Of a stretch of DNA of 35,069 bases, positions 12,885 through 22,162 are shown in pieces. Both the position numbers and the translations under genes were made by a program. The DNA comes from a virus. The DNA is taken from IMG/VR virus record IMGVR_UViG_3300044697_000068, positions 1 to 35,069 of that record. One strand, 5' to 3'. Numbering within the stretch: position 1 is the first letter of the stretch; every line of letters starts with the position of its first letter. The notes beneath the pieces were generated by a model. It was not told the DNA's origin. It made no database searches and saw only the letters and a list, made by a program, of their open reading frames with translations.

Positions 12885-13027
12885 TAGTAGCAATCCTTCT
12901 TAGATTTGCTGGACATCTTTTTAGAAGCCTTTGGAGCTTCTTTTTTGCCCTCAGATTTTGCCATCTTTTTATGATGCATCATTTTTTCACGATGATGTTC
13001 TGCGTGTTCTTTGTGTGACTTAGCCAT
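12884..13027 (-). CDS. His/Lys-rich small protein (47 aa)
   Basis: ATG at 13025-13027 with GGAGATTTGAAA upstream; TAA at 12884-12886 overlaps the next ATG. Almost all residues are Lys, His, Glu, Ser or Met (MAKSHKEHAEHHREKMMHHK), giving a strong positive charge at acid pH and metal-binding potential. Probably disordered. Forms a cassette with the two following polar genes. Confidence 0.6.
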   Translation of the reverse strand: MAKSHKEHAEHHREKMMHHKKMAKSEGKKEAPKASKKMSSKSKKDCY

Positions 13028-13051
13028 TTTCAAATCTCCATTTTAGGTTAA

Positions 13052-13930
13052 TTAAGCAGTAACGATTCTGTAAGCAACGTTAATTTTCCATGTGCCATCA
13101 CCAGTGATGAATGGCGCTGTTTTGTTGGACATAAACAACCCTTTATTCACGGTTGTAGCTTGCGCTTTAGCAGCCGCTGAAAGTCCTGGAACGACAATAC
13201 TACTAGCAGCAAGACCAGTAATGGTAGCGGCAGCCGTGTCAGCCGTGACTTGTACACCAGCTCCCGTAACGGTGGAATCGAACTGCAGATTAACAACGCC
13301 TCCGTTTGCATATTGTGCAGTTACAAAGGCCATGTCATACCAGACATTGTCCACCATATAAATCAAACCTGCTCCTGGTGCAGGTAAAATTTGCACCGGC
13401 GCAGCTGACATGCCATTCCATTGGGCAGCTGTCATGGGAACCTGAATATATTGGATGGTGTTTAAAGCCAATGCGCCGCTCGTTAAGCCATTAACAGCAA
13501 TCTGTGTAGGCGTAATGGTATTGTTAGCTAATTGTGTGCCTACAATGCCCGCTGCAGCATTAATCTGCGCGGTTGTAATAGCTCCCAAAGCAATCTTGGC
13601 TGCAGTAACCGCTAGGTTCTGGATAGCAGCTGTATTGACCGAATTTGGGCCAACGTTGATTGCATTAGTGACAGTAGTAATATTAGGTATTAAAGCTGTT
13701 ATTTCTAATTCAACGGTACTGTCAGAGCAAACACAGTAAAGCAAATCGCCAATACGAAAGGTTGTGTTTTGAAGCAATGTACCTGGATCGATATTAAAAT
13801 ATCCCTCCGCTGAAACAAATGCCACAGCATCAGTAGTTGTCAAATATCCCCACCATTGTGGTAAATTCCTTGGGGTATTAGGATTTTGAGCATTGCTCCA
13901 CAAAGTTAAATTAACAGGTAAAAATGCCAT
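13052..13930 (-). CDS. tail fibre protein with repeat stalk and paralogous C-terminal domain (292 aa)
   Basis: AAGGAT precedes the ATG. Residues about 95-165 form an Ala/Thr/Ile-rich repeat (AAIQNLAVTAAKIALGAITT, then AQINAAAGIVGTQLANNTIT), the kind of trimeric stalk repeat common in phage fibres. The C-terminal 125 residues are the domain shared with the product at 11815-12465 (MTAAQWNGMSAAPVQILPAP ... NKTAPFITGDGT). Together this suggests a fibre stalk joined to a terminal beta domain. A role in host recognition is inferred from gene order and architecture. Confidence 0.65.
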   Translation of the reverse strand: MAFLPVNLTLWSNAQNPNTPRNLPQWWGYLTTTDAVAFVSAEGYFNIDPGTLLQNTTFRIGDLLYCVCSDSTVELEITALIPNITTVTNAINVGPNSVNTAAIQNLAVTAAKIALGAITTAQINAAAGIVGTQLANNTITPTQIAVNGLTSGALALNTIQYIQVPMTAAQWNGMSAAPVQILPAPGAGLIYMVDNVWYDMAFVTAQYANGGVVNLQFDSTVTGAGVQVTADTAAATITGLAASSIVVPGLSAAAKAQATTVNKGLFMSNKTAPFITGDGTWKINVAYRIVTA

Positions 13931-13942
13931 AATGTAATATCC

Positions 13943-14968
13943 TTATCCAAATGAAAAGTTAATTAATGGCAAATATGCTTGAAAACTATTCGCCAAGCCT
14001 GACCAAGTTGGCAATGTTCCTGCAGAATAAGCGTTAGCTAAAGTTTGCAAGTTCATTCCAGGTGTCAATATATTTGAATAACCACCACCACTATTCCAGA
14101 GCGTTGTATTCATAATATTGTTTACTAATGACAGTGTAATAGCTGAACTGCATTGAATTGCTGCCCAGTAAAACTGTCCTGCATACATAGGAATAGTTGC
14201 TGCAAAATTTCCTGTCTTAACTCCCGAGGAAGCTGTCGCAATAGAAACTGCCGTTAAAGCAGCGCCAGATGGCACACTATTATAACCATTATCGCCATAT
14301 ACACCCACTGTAACTGTAGAAGCGGCCAATCCAACGCTGACACTAATGCTAGCGCTAGTTAACCTAGCATTAGTAGGTAAAATAAATGGAAAGCAAACAA
14401 CATTAGAATTTAATACCACTCCTTGGGTTTGAATCAAAGTAGTACTTTGAGTTACTCCTAATACGCCAGGTAAAACAGCATATATATCAGGTGAAATAGG
14501 TGTCTGATCTACTGGAGAAATTACATAGTAATTCGAGCCATCGCAATAAACTAAGGCTCCCCTCCCAGGATACAATGGGTAAGTTGAACGGCCATTGATA
14601 GAACCACTGGCGGGAATTAGAAAATTTGTTCCGAAAAGAGATAAGTTTTGATTTTCAAAATAACAAAACCAACCTGTTCCAGCTGTCGCTGGCGCTAATA
14701 GCGTATAATTAAAGCCAACTGATGACGTAGTAGAAAGATTGGAAAATATTACTTTTGCTCTATCCCCCGCAACCACATTATAGTTGGCATTTTGAGTGTT
14801 TATGCTTATTGAATTAGAAACAAAAGGTAAATTGCTTAATAAAGCTTGCTTTGGTTGACCCGCAGGCGAAGTCGCGCTATCGGCAAGCAAGACAGAATCA
14901 GCCCCCACGGGTGTAGACTTCACCGTTAAATTGGCAAAGTCCAAACTATTAAACCAAAATGCTGCCAT
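13943..14968 (-). CDS. tail fibre protein with duplicated N-terminal module (341 aa)
   Basis: The first 48 residues (MAAFWFNSLDFANLTVKSTP ... SPAGQPKQALLSNLPF) are nearly the same as those of the next gene, marking a shared adaptor module. The remainder is beta-rich (NYTLLAPATAGTGWFCYFEN; SISVSVGLAASTVTVGVYGD) and different, as expected of an exchangeable distal domain. Probably attaches to the virion by the shared module. Confidence 0.65.
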   Translation of the reverse strand: MAAFWFNSLDFANLTVKSTPVGADSVLLADSATSPAGQPKQALLSNLPFVSNSISINTQNANYNVVAGDRAKVIFSNLSTTSSVGFNYTLLAPATAGTGWFCYFENQNLSLFGTNFLIPASGSINGRSTYPLYPGRGALVYCDGSNYYVISPVDQTPISPDIYAVLPGVLGVTQSTTLIQTQGVVLNSNVVCFPFILPTNARLTSASISVSVGLAASTVTVGVYGDNGYNSVPSGAALTAVSIATASSGVKTGNFAATIPMYAGQFYWAAIQCSSAITLSLVNNIMNTTLWNSGGGYSNILTPGMNLQTLANAYSAGTLPTWSGLANSFQAYLPLINFSFG

Positions 14969-15482
14969 ATTAAGCCCCCGAGAATGAACCGTTTACTGAT
15001 TGTACGCCCCAGGTTAAACCGGTACCACCCTGATCCATATTCCTTAAGATAATGTTATTGAATTTGTTCCCCGCCGTCAGAGTTCCGCCCACGCCAGCCG
15101 TAGTAGTTTGGTCAATTAACTGAATAAACTGAGAAGCATTTTGCGCGATAACAAAAGCATTAGAAATGGCACCAACACCAAATATCCCGATGAATGCCCC
15201 AAATGGCGAACTGGCTGCAGCTGGGAGCGTTAAAGTACAAACACCACCTGCATATCGAACAAAATAAATTGTATCGATGGCCATCGCCTGAGTAGCCGCA
15301 TTCACATCGCCGAAAGCCGCGCCACCAATCGGTGTAAATGGCAATGAGCTGATCAAAGCCTGTTTAGGCTGACCCGCAGGCGAAGTTGTGCTATCAGCAA
15401 TTAAAATCGAATCCGCACCAATGGGCGAACCCTTCACCGTTAAGTTGGGGAAATCTAAACTATTAAACCAAAATGCTGCCAT
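14826..15482 (-). repeat. 143-bp diverged direct repeat encoding fibre N-terminal module
   Basis: Bases 14826-14968 and 15340-15482 are about three-quarters identical by eye and encode the same 48-residue module at the start of two neighbouring genes. Identical stretches include ACCCGCAGGCGAAGT and ACTATTAAACCAAAATGCTG. A tandem duplication with divergence, a possible site for recombination of fibre ends. Confidence 0.75.
14970..15482 (-). CDS. short tail fibre protein with shared N-terminal module (170 aa)
   Basis: The start is at 15480-15482 (MAAFWFNSLDFPNLT), matching the paralogue and preceded by AAGGAATAA; the longer frame from 15554 runs into the previous gene. N-terminal 48 residues are the adaptor module; the rest (YFVRYAGGVCTLTLPAAASS, IGIFGVGAISNAFVIAQNAS) is a beta domain of the kind that also ends the neighbouring 15494-16228 product (TLPAAA...QNASQFIQL). 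Likely an alternative or accessory fibre. Confidence 0.65.
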   Translation of the reverse strand: MAAFWFNSLDFPNLTVKGSPIGADSILIADSTTSPAGQPKQALISSLPFTPIGGAAFGDVNAATQAMAIDTIYFVRYAGGVCTLTLPAAASSPFGAFIGIFGVGAISNAFVIAQNASQFIQLIDQTTTAGVGGTLTAGNKFNNIILRNMDQGGTGLTWGVQSVNGSFSGA

Positions 15483-15493
15483 GATTTTATTCC

Positions 15494-16228
15494 TTACGTT
15501 GCAGAGACAATGCCAGAGGCAGTGCCAGTTAAAAATGTATTGGCTGTTTGGCAAGTTAAATCTACTCGATTGCCTCTTATCGCCGACACGATCGTACCCG
15601 TTGTTACAGTAGTAATATTATTTCCCAATAAAATGGATTGACCGGCTTGCTCGGTAATAGTGAATCCATTTCCACCCAGATCCCACACAGATATTCTATC
15701 CCCCACGACCATTGTTGTGGGCAATTGAAGGTTATTCAATGCTCCCACCCCATTTACCCAATATCCATTATTGGCAACCAAAGTTTGATTAGCAGTAATA
15801 GTTTGCCAAGTAAACCCAGTACCCCCAGGAGTATTCAATCTACCTGCATTATTAAAGTAATAGCCTGAAGTATTCGTGATGGCTATGAATAATGGGACTA
15901 CCCAAGTACCACTTGCACTTGGAGGGGTTAAAGTTAAACCACCTGGATTTCCTGCCCCATCCAGATAATACAAACTTCCCGGAACATAAGGGCCAGTAAG
16001 GATTGGAAGAAAACCTACCTCAGTGACATAGAACTGATTAACATCAATGACGCTACTTACTATACCAATTGTCTGAGCGGTCATTTGCGTATCATTGTGA
16101 GCGAGAGCATACAGAACACCGGTATAATAAATTACATTGTCAACCTGGAAATTATGACCGTTCTGGACAACTAGATGTTGCATAATTTCCGTCGTAAATA
16201 ATTGACTTATAGCTGTATAATTTATCAT
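15494..16228 (-). CDS. tail fibre protein with C-terminal beta domain (244 aa)
   Basis: The C-terminal half carries WQTITANQTLVANNGYWVN, LPTTMVVGDRISVWDLGGNG and ITEQAGQSILLGNNITTVTT. This repeated-beta pattern (W..I..NQT...NNGY...LP...GD...GG.G..I.Q.AGQ.I..G) is familiar from many phage fibres and appears again, degenerate, in the gene at 14970. The N-terminal half is a different beta-rich region. Receptor-binding role inferred. Confidence 0.65.
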   Translation of the reverse strand: MINYTAISQLFTTEIMQHLVVQNGHNFQVDNVIYYTGVLYALAHNDTQMTAQTIGIVSSVIDVNQFYVTEVGFLPILTGPYVPGSLYYLDGAGNPGGLTLTPPSASGTWVVPLFIAITNTSGYYFNNAGRLNTPGGTGFTWQTITANQTLVANNGYWVNGVGALNNLQLPTTMVVGDRISVWDLGGNGFTITEQAGQSILLGNNITTVTTGTIVSAIRGNRVDLTCQTANTFLTGTASGIVSAT

Positions 16229-16239
16229 TTCACACTCTT

Positions 16240-17703
16240 TTATGTATTAGGGATGCCGAACACGGTCAAATAAAATCCGCTTCCTGGTACAAATGCACCG
16301 GGACCATCTACTATCATTCTCAACCCATTAGCAACACCCGCAATTATTTGAGCTAAAGAAAGATCTGATGTATATCCAACTATAGGAAGACTACTATAGT
16401 CAGCAAAATCTATTTCTCCGCTGATATTTACCAATCCATTGGCTGTCGTTAACATGCAAAAACCAAATCCTAATTCAGGTTGATTAACTAATGGTGGCAC
16501 GACAAGCATTGTATTTGGGCTTGCAGTATTTCTCACAAATCCCCACCAAGTAGCCGTATTCACGCCTGCAGTGCTATTAACGCCATCTATATAAGCTGAT
16601 GCATTTCCAACTGTCCATACACCTCCTGAATAAATTTGAAAGCCAATACCGGATGGTGCGCCACCATTTGTAACTTGTATCGGATTTCCTGTAGACGAAT
16701 TAAAAATGATCCAATAAGCATGATAATTTCCATTTAATATAGTTTGGCTTGAGAATCCATTACCCTCATTTAAAATACCCAAGAACACTGGAGGGCTAGC
16801 GCCAGGTGCGCCAACGGGACCAAGCAAAGAACGTTGCGGGGTAATAATTCCGCCAGCAATCGCGTAGGGTATGTAAACAGGAACGCTATATTGATTTGAA
16901 GCAATTGGTTGAACGGCTGTTACTTTTCCTGCAACTGTTGGACTTAACCAGTAACGAATACCAGGATTGATCGGTGCGCCAATATCATCAGTAACAATAA
17001 CATTGATCGCATTGCCTTCAGTTTGATAAGTGAAGGTTGGATCGCCAGCGATTACCACCACACCTACTCTATCTGATTGAGCAAAGGTACCTGAAGCTAT
17101 TGCTTTGGCGTAAACGTTTGGCGTGGTTGTCGCGTAAATTACATCGCCTACAACAAAGCCGTTTCCTGGTTGAGTGACTGTGACCATGTTACACATATTT
17201 GGGTTTCCTTGATTAACGGCGACGACATATCCTCTAGCAGATAAAATCCAGCCTGTTGTTGGGCCATCGGCAATAAAAAGTGGTTTATTTACATATCCAG
17301 GAATTGTGGGAATATCGTAGGTCATTAACCCTGGTGTTGAGCCAGAAATGTACTGAGGTGCGCCAACAATGAATGGCAATAACCCTGGAACTGTCGTGGT
17401 AAATGTAGCGAAATCTACGCGGGTTACGCCGCCCTGAATTGTAAATTGAGTGGGAGTGGCTGCAATAACGAGCCACCAAGTTTCTGCATCTTGCTTGGAA
17501 TCTGCCAACGCTAATACATAGACTTGTGTTGCTACATCAATTCTTACCCATTGGCCAGGAATGAATGCGTTCGGTTGATCAATGACTGCAATATTGTCAC
17601 CACCGCCTCCATTTGGACCAATTGCGTTTGCACCGTCAGTTAAGCCAACCACTTCATCAACTGGCTCGGGTACGAATTGGCTAAATTTCCTTGTAAATAC
17701 CAT
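16240..17703 (-). CDS. large tail fibre/structural protein (487 aa)
   Basis: AAAGGAT precedes the ATG. The N-terminus MVFTRKFSQFVPEPVDEVVG resembles fibre attachment segments ('kFSqF.P......GLtdG'). The body has repeated beta motifs: GNGFVVGDVIYATTTPNVYA and PGIRYWLSPTVAGKV, typical of virion decoration and fibre proteins, and a Gly-Pro rich link (LGPVGAPGASPP) near residue 300. The C-terminal 180 residues are a distinct domain. Role in the tail complex inferred from gene order. Confidence 0.6.
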   Translation of the reverse strand: MVFTRKFSQFVPEPVDEVVGLTDGANAIGPNGGGGDNIAVIDQPNAFIPGQWVRIDVATQVYVLALADSKQDAETWWLVIAATPTQFTIQGGVTRVDFATFTTTVPGLLPFIVGAPQYISGSTPGLMTYDIPTIPGYVNKPLFIADGPTTGWILSARGYVVAVNQGNPNMCNMVTVTQPGNGFVVGDVIYATTTPNVYAKAIASGTFAQSDRVGVVVIAGDPTFTYQTEGNAINVIVTDDIGAPINPGIRYWLSPTVAGKVTAVQPIASNQYSVPVYIPYAIAGGIITPQRSLLGPVGAPGASPPVFLGILNEGNGFSSQTILNGNYHAYWIIFNSSTGNPIQVTNGGAPSGIGFQIYSGGVWTVGNASAYIDGVNSTAGVNTATWWGFVRNTASPNTMLVVPPLVNQPELGFGFCMLTTANGLVNISGEIDFADYSSLPIVGYTSDLSLAQIIAGVANGLRMIVDGPGAFVPGSGFYLTVFGIPNT

Positions 17704-17715
17704 CGTTCTATCCTT

Positions 17716-18063
17716 TTACGCTGGCACAGCCATTAATCTAATGCCGACATATGCTGAGGCATCAGGTGTAATAAAGTGTATCACGTCGCCACCCTTTACA
17801 GCTCTTTTTGTGCCATCAGAACCACCCCTAAATTCTTCATATTGATTCTGGGTTACCAGCCCCGCTCCTGGTACTGTTGCAGCTGCATTTTTACGAACAA
17901 ATACATTTGAGGTAGAAGTATAAGTAATAATCATCGTGTAATGATTTGCCGCTGTTCCTGGAATCGTATAGCTCAAGTCAGTATTAGTCGCTAAAGCTAA
18001 TTGCGCACAAACATCACTAAACGGGATAGTTTGTTCATAATTACTGTTATAGGAAATTGCCAT
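17716..18063 (-). CDS. small structural protein (115 aa)
   Basis: AAGGAGAAAAAAA precedes the ATG. Beta-rich (IPGTAANHYTMIITYTSTSN, VIHFITPDASAYVGIRLMAV), the size and character of a small phage decoration or fibre-cap protein. It sits between the large N-terminal tail protein and the fibres. No specific family recognised. Confidence 0.6.
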   Translation of the reverse strand: MAISYNSNYEQTIPFSDVCAQLALATNTDLSYTIPGTAANHYTMIITYTSTSNVFVRKNAAATVPGAGLVTQNQYEEFRGGSDGTKRAVKGGDVIHFITPDASAYVGIRLMAVPA

Positions 18064-18077
18064 TTTTTTCTCCTTAA

Positions 18078-20249
18078 TTAATTCACTATGCCTAAGCGAG
18101 CATCAACTACATAATGCAATTGAATCGCGCCTGATGCCCAATTACCGCCAGCAAATGAACCTTCGGTAACAGCCTGGTTATATGTAGTAAGCGTAAAATA
18201 CGTTGATTTGCTGCCTAGCGTTGGTGTCCAAATGGCAGTAGAAATATTGCCAGTTCCTTGGGCCGCACTTCCTGAACCAAAAACAGTACCTAGAACTTGG
18301 TTAATTGTTCCCGTGGCAGGGTTGTATAAATTTATAGTTGCGTTCGAAGTTCTTTTAACCGTCTTGTAATCAACCGAAAAGCTTCCTGCGACCATCCTAT
18401 AAGCCACGCCACCTTGCAGCCAAGCGCCTTGAGCCTTGCAAATTGAATTCACATTAGTAACTGTTGCGGGCACTGTTCCTGATGCATAGCTTTTTTCATA
18501 ATAGTGTTCGCAAGTTCTTAAGACTTCATCGACAGTTTGAGGCGCGGGTTTTGAAGGAATATCACCGGCTACCAAACTCACGGAATTGATTTCGATGGCA
18601 TCATTTACGGCCAAAGGAGCAAAACCGATAACAATAGCAAAGAAAGTAGCCAAATTAGCATCGGCAGCCACGCCATTGTCTATAGCCCATCCATTAAAAC
18701 CAAAGTCTTCAAGTGTTCCTGATGCAATATTGAATGTTGCGTTTTGACGGATATCTCTTGTTATCTCTATCCAGTTGGTACCACCTGTGAAGGTTGCTGG
18801 ACGGCCTGTCACTGGATCGAGCGTGGCAATAAACGTTTGGTTAGTTCCTGTCGCAACATTAGGCAAGTTAGCGTCTTTGGTATACCACAAGGATATGCTG
18901 CCAATAACGTTGCCTGCAGCCACGTTGCCCAAAGCAGCCAAATTAACTGACATTGCATCTTGAAGGATTTTTCGCGCTTCTATTTGCCCTAAATATTGAA
19001 TAACAGCAAACTGCCCTACTTGAGCTGCAGTCACCGTTAATCCGCCTTGAGCGCCTCTACTTACAGTTAAACCGCTATTGGCAGATTGAAATAGAATCGT
19101 TTGATCCCACGCATAATATGAAGCGTTAGCACCGACCGCTTGAGCCGCTACAGCTGAACCATTGAATTGTGCTGGATTAAGTGGAAAATCCCAACCTACC
19201 AAATAGCTTGGCGTTTGCTTGAATTGCAGCTTTGGATTGTAATAATGGAATAATTGGTCTTTTTGTCTACTGACCGTTTCTTGCTGATATTCATATGGTG
19301 TATCTACAGTCGACGCAACCAATTGGAAGCTTGTCAAATAGATGTCACCATTCGCTGGCAATAGCATTTGGAATTGAATATTCGCATTAGGTGGAATATT
19401 TGCATTCATCGTGCCAGGCAATAAAGCAACACTGGTATATTCTGTAAAGGTATTCGACAAAATATTATTGTTAAATACTGCTATTGGTTGTCCATTGGAA
19501 GCAATCAATCTAGCGGTAACAGGCGCTGGCGCAGTCTGAATCAATCCTGTAAAGGATAGAGAGACATATTTATTAGCCCATAGCATGCCATTAACCGGTA
19601 AGGTTTGGCTTAAAATAGGATTACCCGTCCAACCACCCGTTAAATTGATTTCTAATGCATATGGTGCATTCGTGGGGTTTGTAAGCCCTGGCGCATCATA
19701 TAAAGGGATTTGGTTGATTGTGACGTTACCAGTACCCGTCAAGGTCAAGAACCAATCAGGCGCAATCTCAATGGGAGGAGGATTAGTCACGTTGGTCAAA
19801 GTAAATGGGCTTTGGAAGTTCACTTCAACGAACTGTGAATTCGATACTTGGTTCGAAGTCGTTAAATTAGAAATGTTTTCCAATTCAGCATTATTACCAT
19901 TTGGCGCATAGTTTTCGACCAAATAGATTAATGGGTCATTCTGGGATGGTGGTAATAGTCCAAGGTTATGCCTAAATTCCAAACGGTAAATAACATTGGG
20001 ATCCCAATAGATGTTATTAGGAAGCGTGCCATTAGCCAAGAATCGTATTGGATCAGTCCAAGGCGTACCTGTAGGCGTCTGATAGACAGCTGCAGGCACA
20101 TAAGGAATTTGATTGCTCAATACCCACATATAGAACGTATCGTCGAATTGATTGCCGGTTAAGTCAACAAAAGACCAAACAGGATTAGCGCTCCTGGTAT
20201 AAGGACCGACGCCGCAAAAGCAATGGCTTGGAATCACTCCGTTATTCAT
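18078..20249 (-). CDS. tail protein with head-binding-like N-terminus (723 aa)
   Basis: I start at the ATG at 20247-20249 (MNNGVIPSHCF), preceded by GAAGGG; a TTG at 20264 is less likely. The N-terminal 110 residues contain DPIRFLANGTLPNNIYWDPN and DPLIYLVENYAP, resembling the head-binding domains that anchor P22-type spikes and fibres to the tail. The middle region has carbohydrate-binding-like beta segments and the sequence SYLVGWDFPLNPAQF. The C-terminal 150 residues are beta-rich. Likely the main tailspike or primary fibre; no lyase motif can be read. Confidence 0.65.
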   Translation of the reverse strand: MNNGVIPSHCFCGVGPYTRSANPVWSFVDLTGNQFDDTFYMWVLSNQIPYVPAAVYQTPTGTPWTDPIRFLANGTLPNNIYWDPNVIYRLEFRHNLGLLPPSQNDPLIYLVENYAPNGNNAELENISNLTTSNQVSNSQFVEVNFQSPFTLTNVTNPPPIEIAPDWFLTLTGTGNVTINQIPLYDAPGLTNPTNAPYALEINLTGGWTGNPILSQTLPVNGMLWANKYVSLSFTGLIQTAPAPVTARLIASNGQPIAVFNNNILSNTFTEYTSVALLPGTMNANIPPNANIQFQMLLPANGDIYLTSFQLVASTVDTPYEYQQETVSRQKDQLFHYYNPKLQFKQTPSYLVGWDFPLNPAQFNGSAVAAQAVGANASYYAWDQTILFQSANSGLTVSRGAQGGLTVTAAQVGQFAVIQYLGQIEARKILQDAMSVNLAALGNVAAGNVIGSISLWYTKDANLPNVATGTNQTFIATLDPVTGRPATFTGGTNWIEITRDIRQNATFNIASGTLEDFGFNGWAIDNGVAADANLATFFAIVIGFAPLAVNDAIEINSVSLVAGDIPSKPAPQTVDEVLRTCEHYYEKSYASGTVPATVTNVNSICKAQGAWLQGGVAYRMVAGSFSVDYKTVKRTSNATINLYNPATGTINQVLGTVFGSGSAAQGTGNISTAIWTPTLGSKSTYFTLTTYNQAVTEGSFAGGNWASGAIQLHYVVDARLGIVN

Positions 20250-20422
20250 ATCTAATCCCTTCAAATCCTTGTATCTACAATTTTATTCGTCTATCAACTG
20301 TGCTATTTTCTAACCCATCAATTACAACTAAATGACTAACTTATGTTCGAATTACTTGTGCTTATCGCCCTATACAACATTCATCCTCTTGCAGCCCTCT
20401 TGGCTGTCATCTGGTTTGGAGA

Positions 20423-22162
20423 TTAATCATAAAATTCATGATTTTCAGTCTTCATAAATGGTTCTTTATGAGCATTTGATTGCGCTATACTCTTACCGAA
20501 TATTTCCATAAACTTAGCCATTCTCTCTTGTTTATTGCTGATTTTATTTAAGTCAGCCATCATCGCGTCCCAATTAGGATTCGTTATGAAATCAATCATT
20601 TCTTTATCATATTTGCCTTTAGTTAAGGCATTTTCCATCGCATCTGTTACGGCTTGAATACTGCTTCTTGGCTTATTCATACTGGTTTTTTCCAGCGCTG
20701 CAGCTCCCCTAATTGTAGGAGGACTGATTAAATCACCAAAAATCATCTTCATATCCTTTAAGCGCTCCTGGGCTTCAGGAACATTTCTTAAGTTATGCTG
20801 TAACTTTTCAAACTTCTCTTTGCTTGCTAATGCTTTAAAGAAGCTCTTGCCTGACGGATCAGCCTTGTCAAATGCCTTTTCTAGCTTATCTCTTGTAATT
20901 TTGCGTTCAGCAAAAGAACGGGCCTCTTGGTAGCGAGGATCTATTTTGTCGATTTCCCCTACCAAATCCTTTCGGGCGTCCGTATAAATCTTTCTTTCAC
21001 CTTTGGGAGCCTTTTCTTCCAAGTCTGAAATGGCTTGTTTAACCAAATCCCAATATTCCACGCTATCTTTTGGAACATTTTTAAGCTTTTCTCGGTAAGC
21101 TGAACTAGAAAAAACATCTTTTTGAGCATGCTTAATAATTTCATTGTCTTTATACTTATTGATGAATTCTTCAGGAAGTTTTGTCTTTTTGGCTTCTTCA
21201 TAAAGCTTTTCCATTTTCGGCTTCATTTCTTTGCCGGAATAAATAGTATCCAATAATTCACCAATGGCCTTTTCTTCAGATGCAACCCTGTCTTTAGCCT
21301 TCTGATACATCATGTGGGAACCTTCAGAAGTATTTCCCAATGCGCCCTGACGACCACCTAAATATGGGTTTAGACTTGCTTCAGCGGGTGTCAAATAATC
21401 CAATCCAAGCCTTCTAGCAGCCTCTAATCTTTCCGCCGTGACTTCTGGGTTCATACCTTCAGTTAAGCGCTGTTGCATCATCCTAGGAGATGTCATGCCA
21501 CGAGCGCCTAATGCACCTGTGATGATTCCCGCCAAATCCGCAAACTGAGGCGAAACACCTGCAGCATTTGCACCCATCTTGCCTAATTCATAACCACCAA
21601 CAGCCCCAATACCTTGAGCTGCACGTCTTGCCCATGGGGAAGTAGATTTAGCAAATTCGCTTGCTGCTGAAAAAGGTGCCATTGTGGCTCCTGCAGTTAA
21701 TGCCGCCTCTCCTGCGTCTTCTGGGCCAGCCAAAGCGCCAGAATAGGCAGCCTGTGGTAATGCTTGCGATAAAATCTTATTAATGTATTTGCCCGCTTTA
21801 GGGATTTTATTAAGCCCTTGGCCAATCTTTCCAAGACTTGCTTCTGGAACGGCAAAGGCACCCAATAATTCAGGCAGTAGTTGCACCCCGATATCACCTA
21901 TATTCTTTTCTTCAGGCAATCCTAAAGCTTTGTCATAATCAAAATCTTTATAAACGCTCAATATATCAGCTGAAGTTTTATCGCCCATTAATTCTGCTAG
22001 ACTTGATGGGATATTAAGAAGCTTATTGCCAAATTTGGCCACACCTGCAGTTGGGTTCTTTATCCCATAGCGAAGCACCTTTTCTTTCAAAGATTCTTTC
22101 TTCTTCGATGGGGCTTCCAATGGCTTTTCCCAATCTTCAAGAGGGGTTGACCAATCTGTCAT
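20423..22162 (-). CDS. DNA ejection protein, gp16-like (579 aa)
   Basis: Coupled ATGA start. The N-terminal region is amphipathic with a basic stretch (SKKKESLKEKVLRYGIKNPT); the 150-230 region is Gly/Ala-rich and hydrophobic (AALTAGATMAPFSAASEFAK; IIGAVG-like), and the C-terminal half is a long charged helical region. That mix and its place as the third protein after gp10 match the P22 ejection proteins (gp7, gp20, gp16), which leave the virion and form a channel through the envelope. Assignment to gp16 rests on order and size. Confidence 0.6.
   Translation of the reverse strand: MTDWSTPLEDWEKPLEAPSKKKESLKEKVLRYGIKNPTAGVAKFGNKLLNIPSSLAELMGDKTSADILSVYKDFDYDKALGLPEEKNIGDIGVQLLPELLGAFAVPEASLGKIGQGLNKIPKAGKYINKILSQALPQAAYSGALAGPEDAGEAALTAGATMAPFSAASEFAKSTSPWARRAAQGIGAVGGYELGKMGANAAGVSPQFADLAGIITGALGARGMTSPRMMQQRLTEGMNPEVTAERLEAARRLGLDYLTPAEASLNPYLGGRQGALGNTSEGSHMMYQKAKDRVASEEKAIGELLDTIYSGKEMKPKMEKLYEEAKKTKLPEEFINKYKDNEIIKHAQKDVFSSSAYREKLKNVPKDSVEYWDLVKQAISDLEEKAPKGERKIYTDARKDLVGEIDKIDPRYQEARSFAERKITRDKLEKAFDKADPSGKSFFKALASKEKFEKLQHNLRNVPEAQERLKDMKMIFGDLISPPTIRGAAALEKTSMNKPRSSIQAVTDAMENALTKGKYDKEMIDFITNPNWDAMMADLNKISNKQERMAKFMEIFGKSIAQSNAHKEPFMKTENHEFYD

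Noticed and set aside
20343-20426. A 27-codon hydrophobic plus-strand ORF (MFELLVLIALYN...) in the gap before the large tail gene.
   Set aside because: No ribosome site, opposite strand to the late operon, and it overlaps the end of the ejection gene; too short to support.
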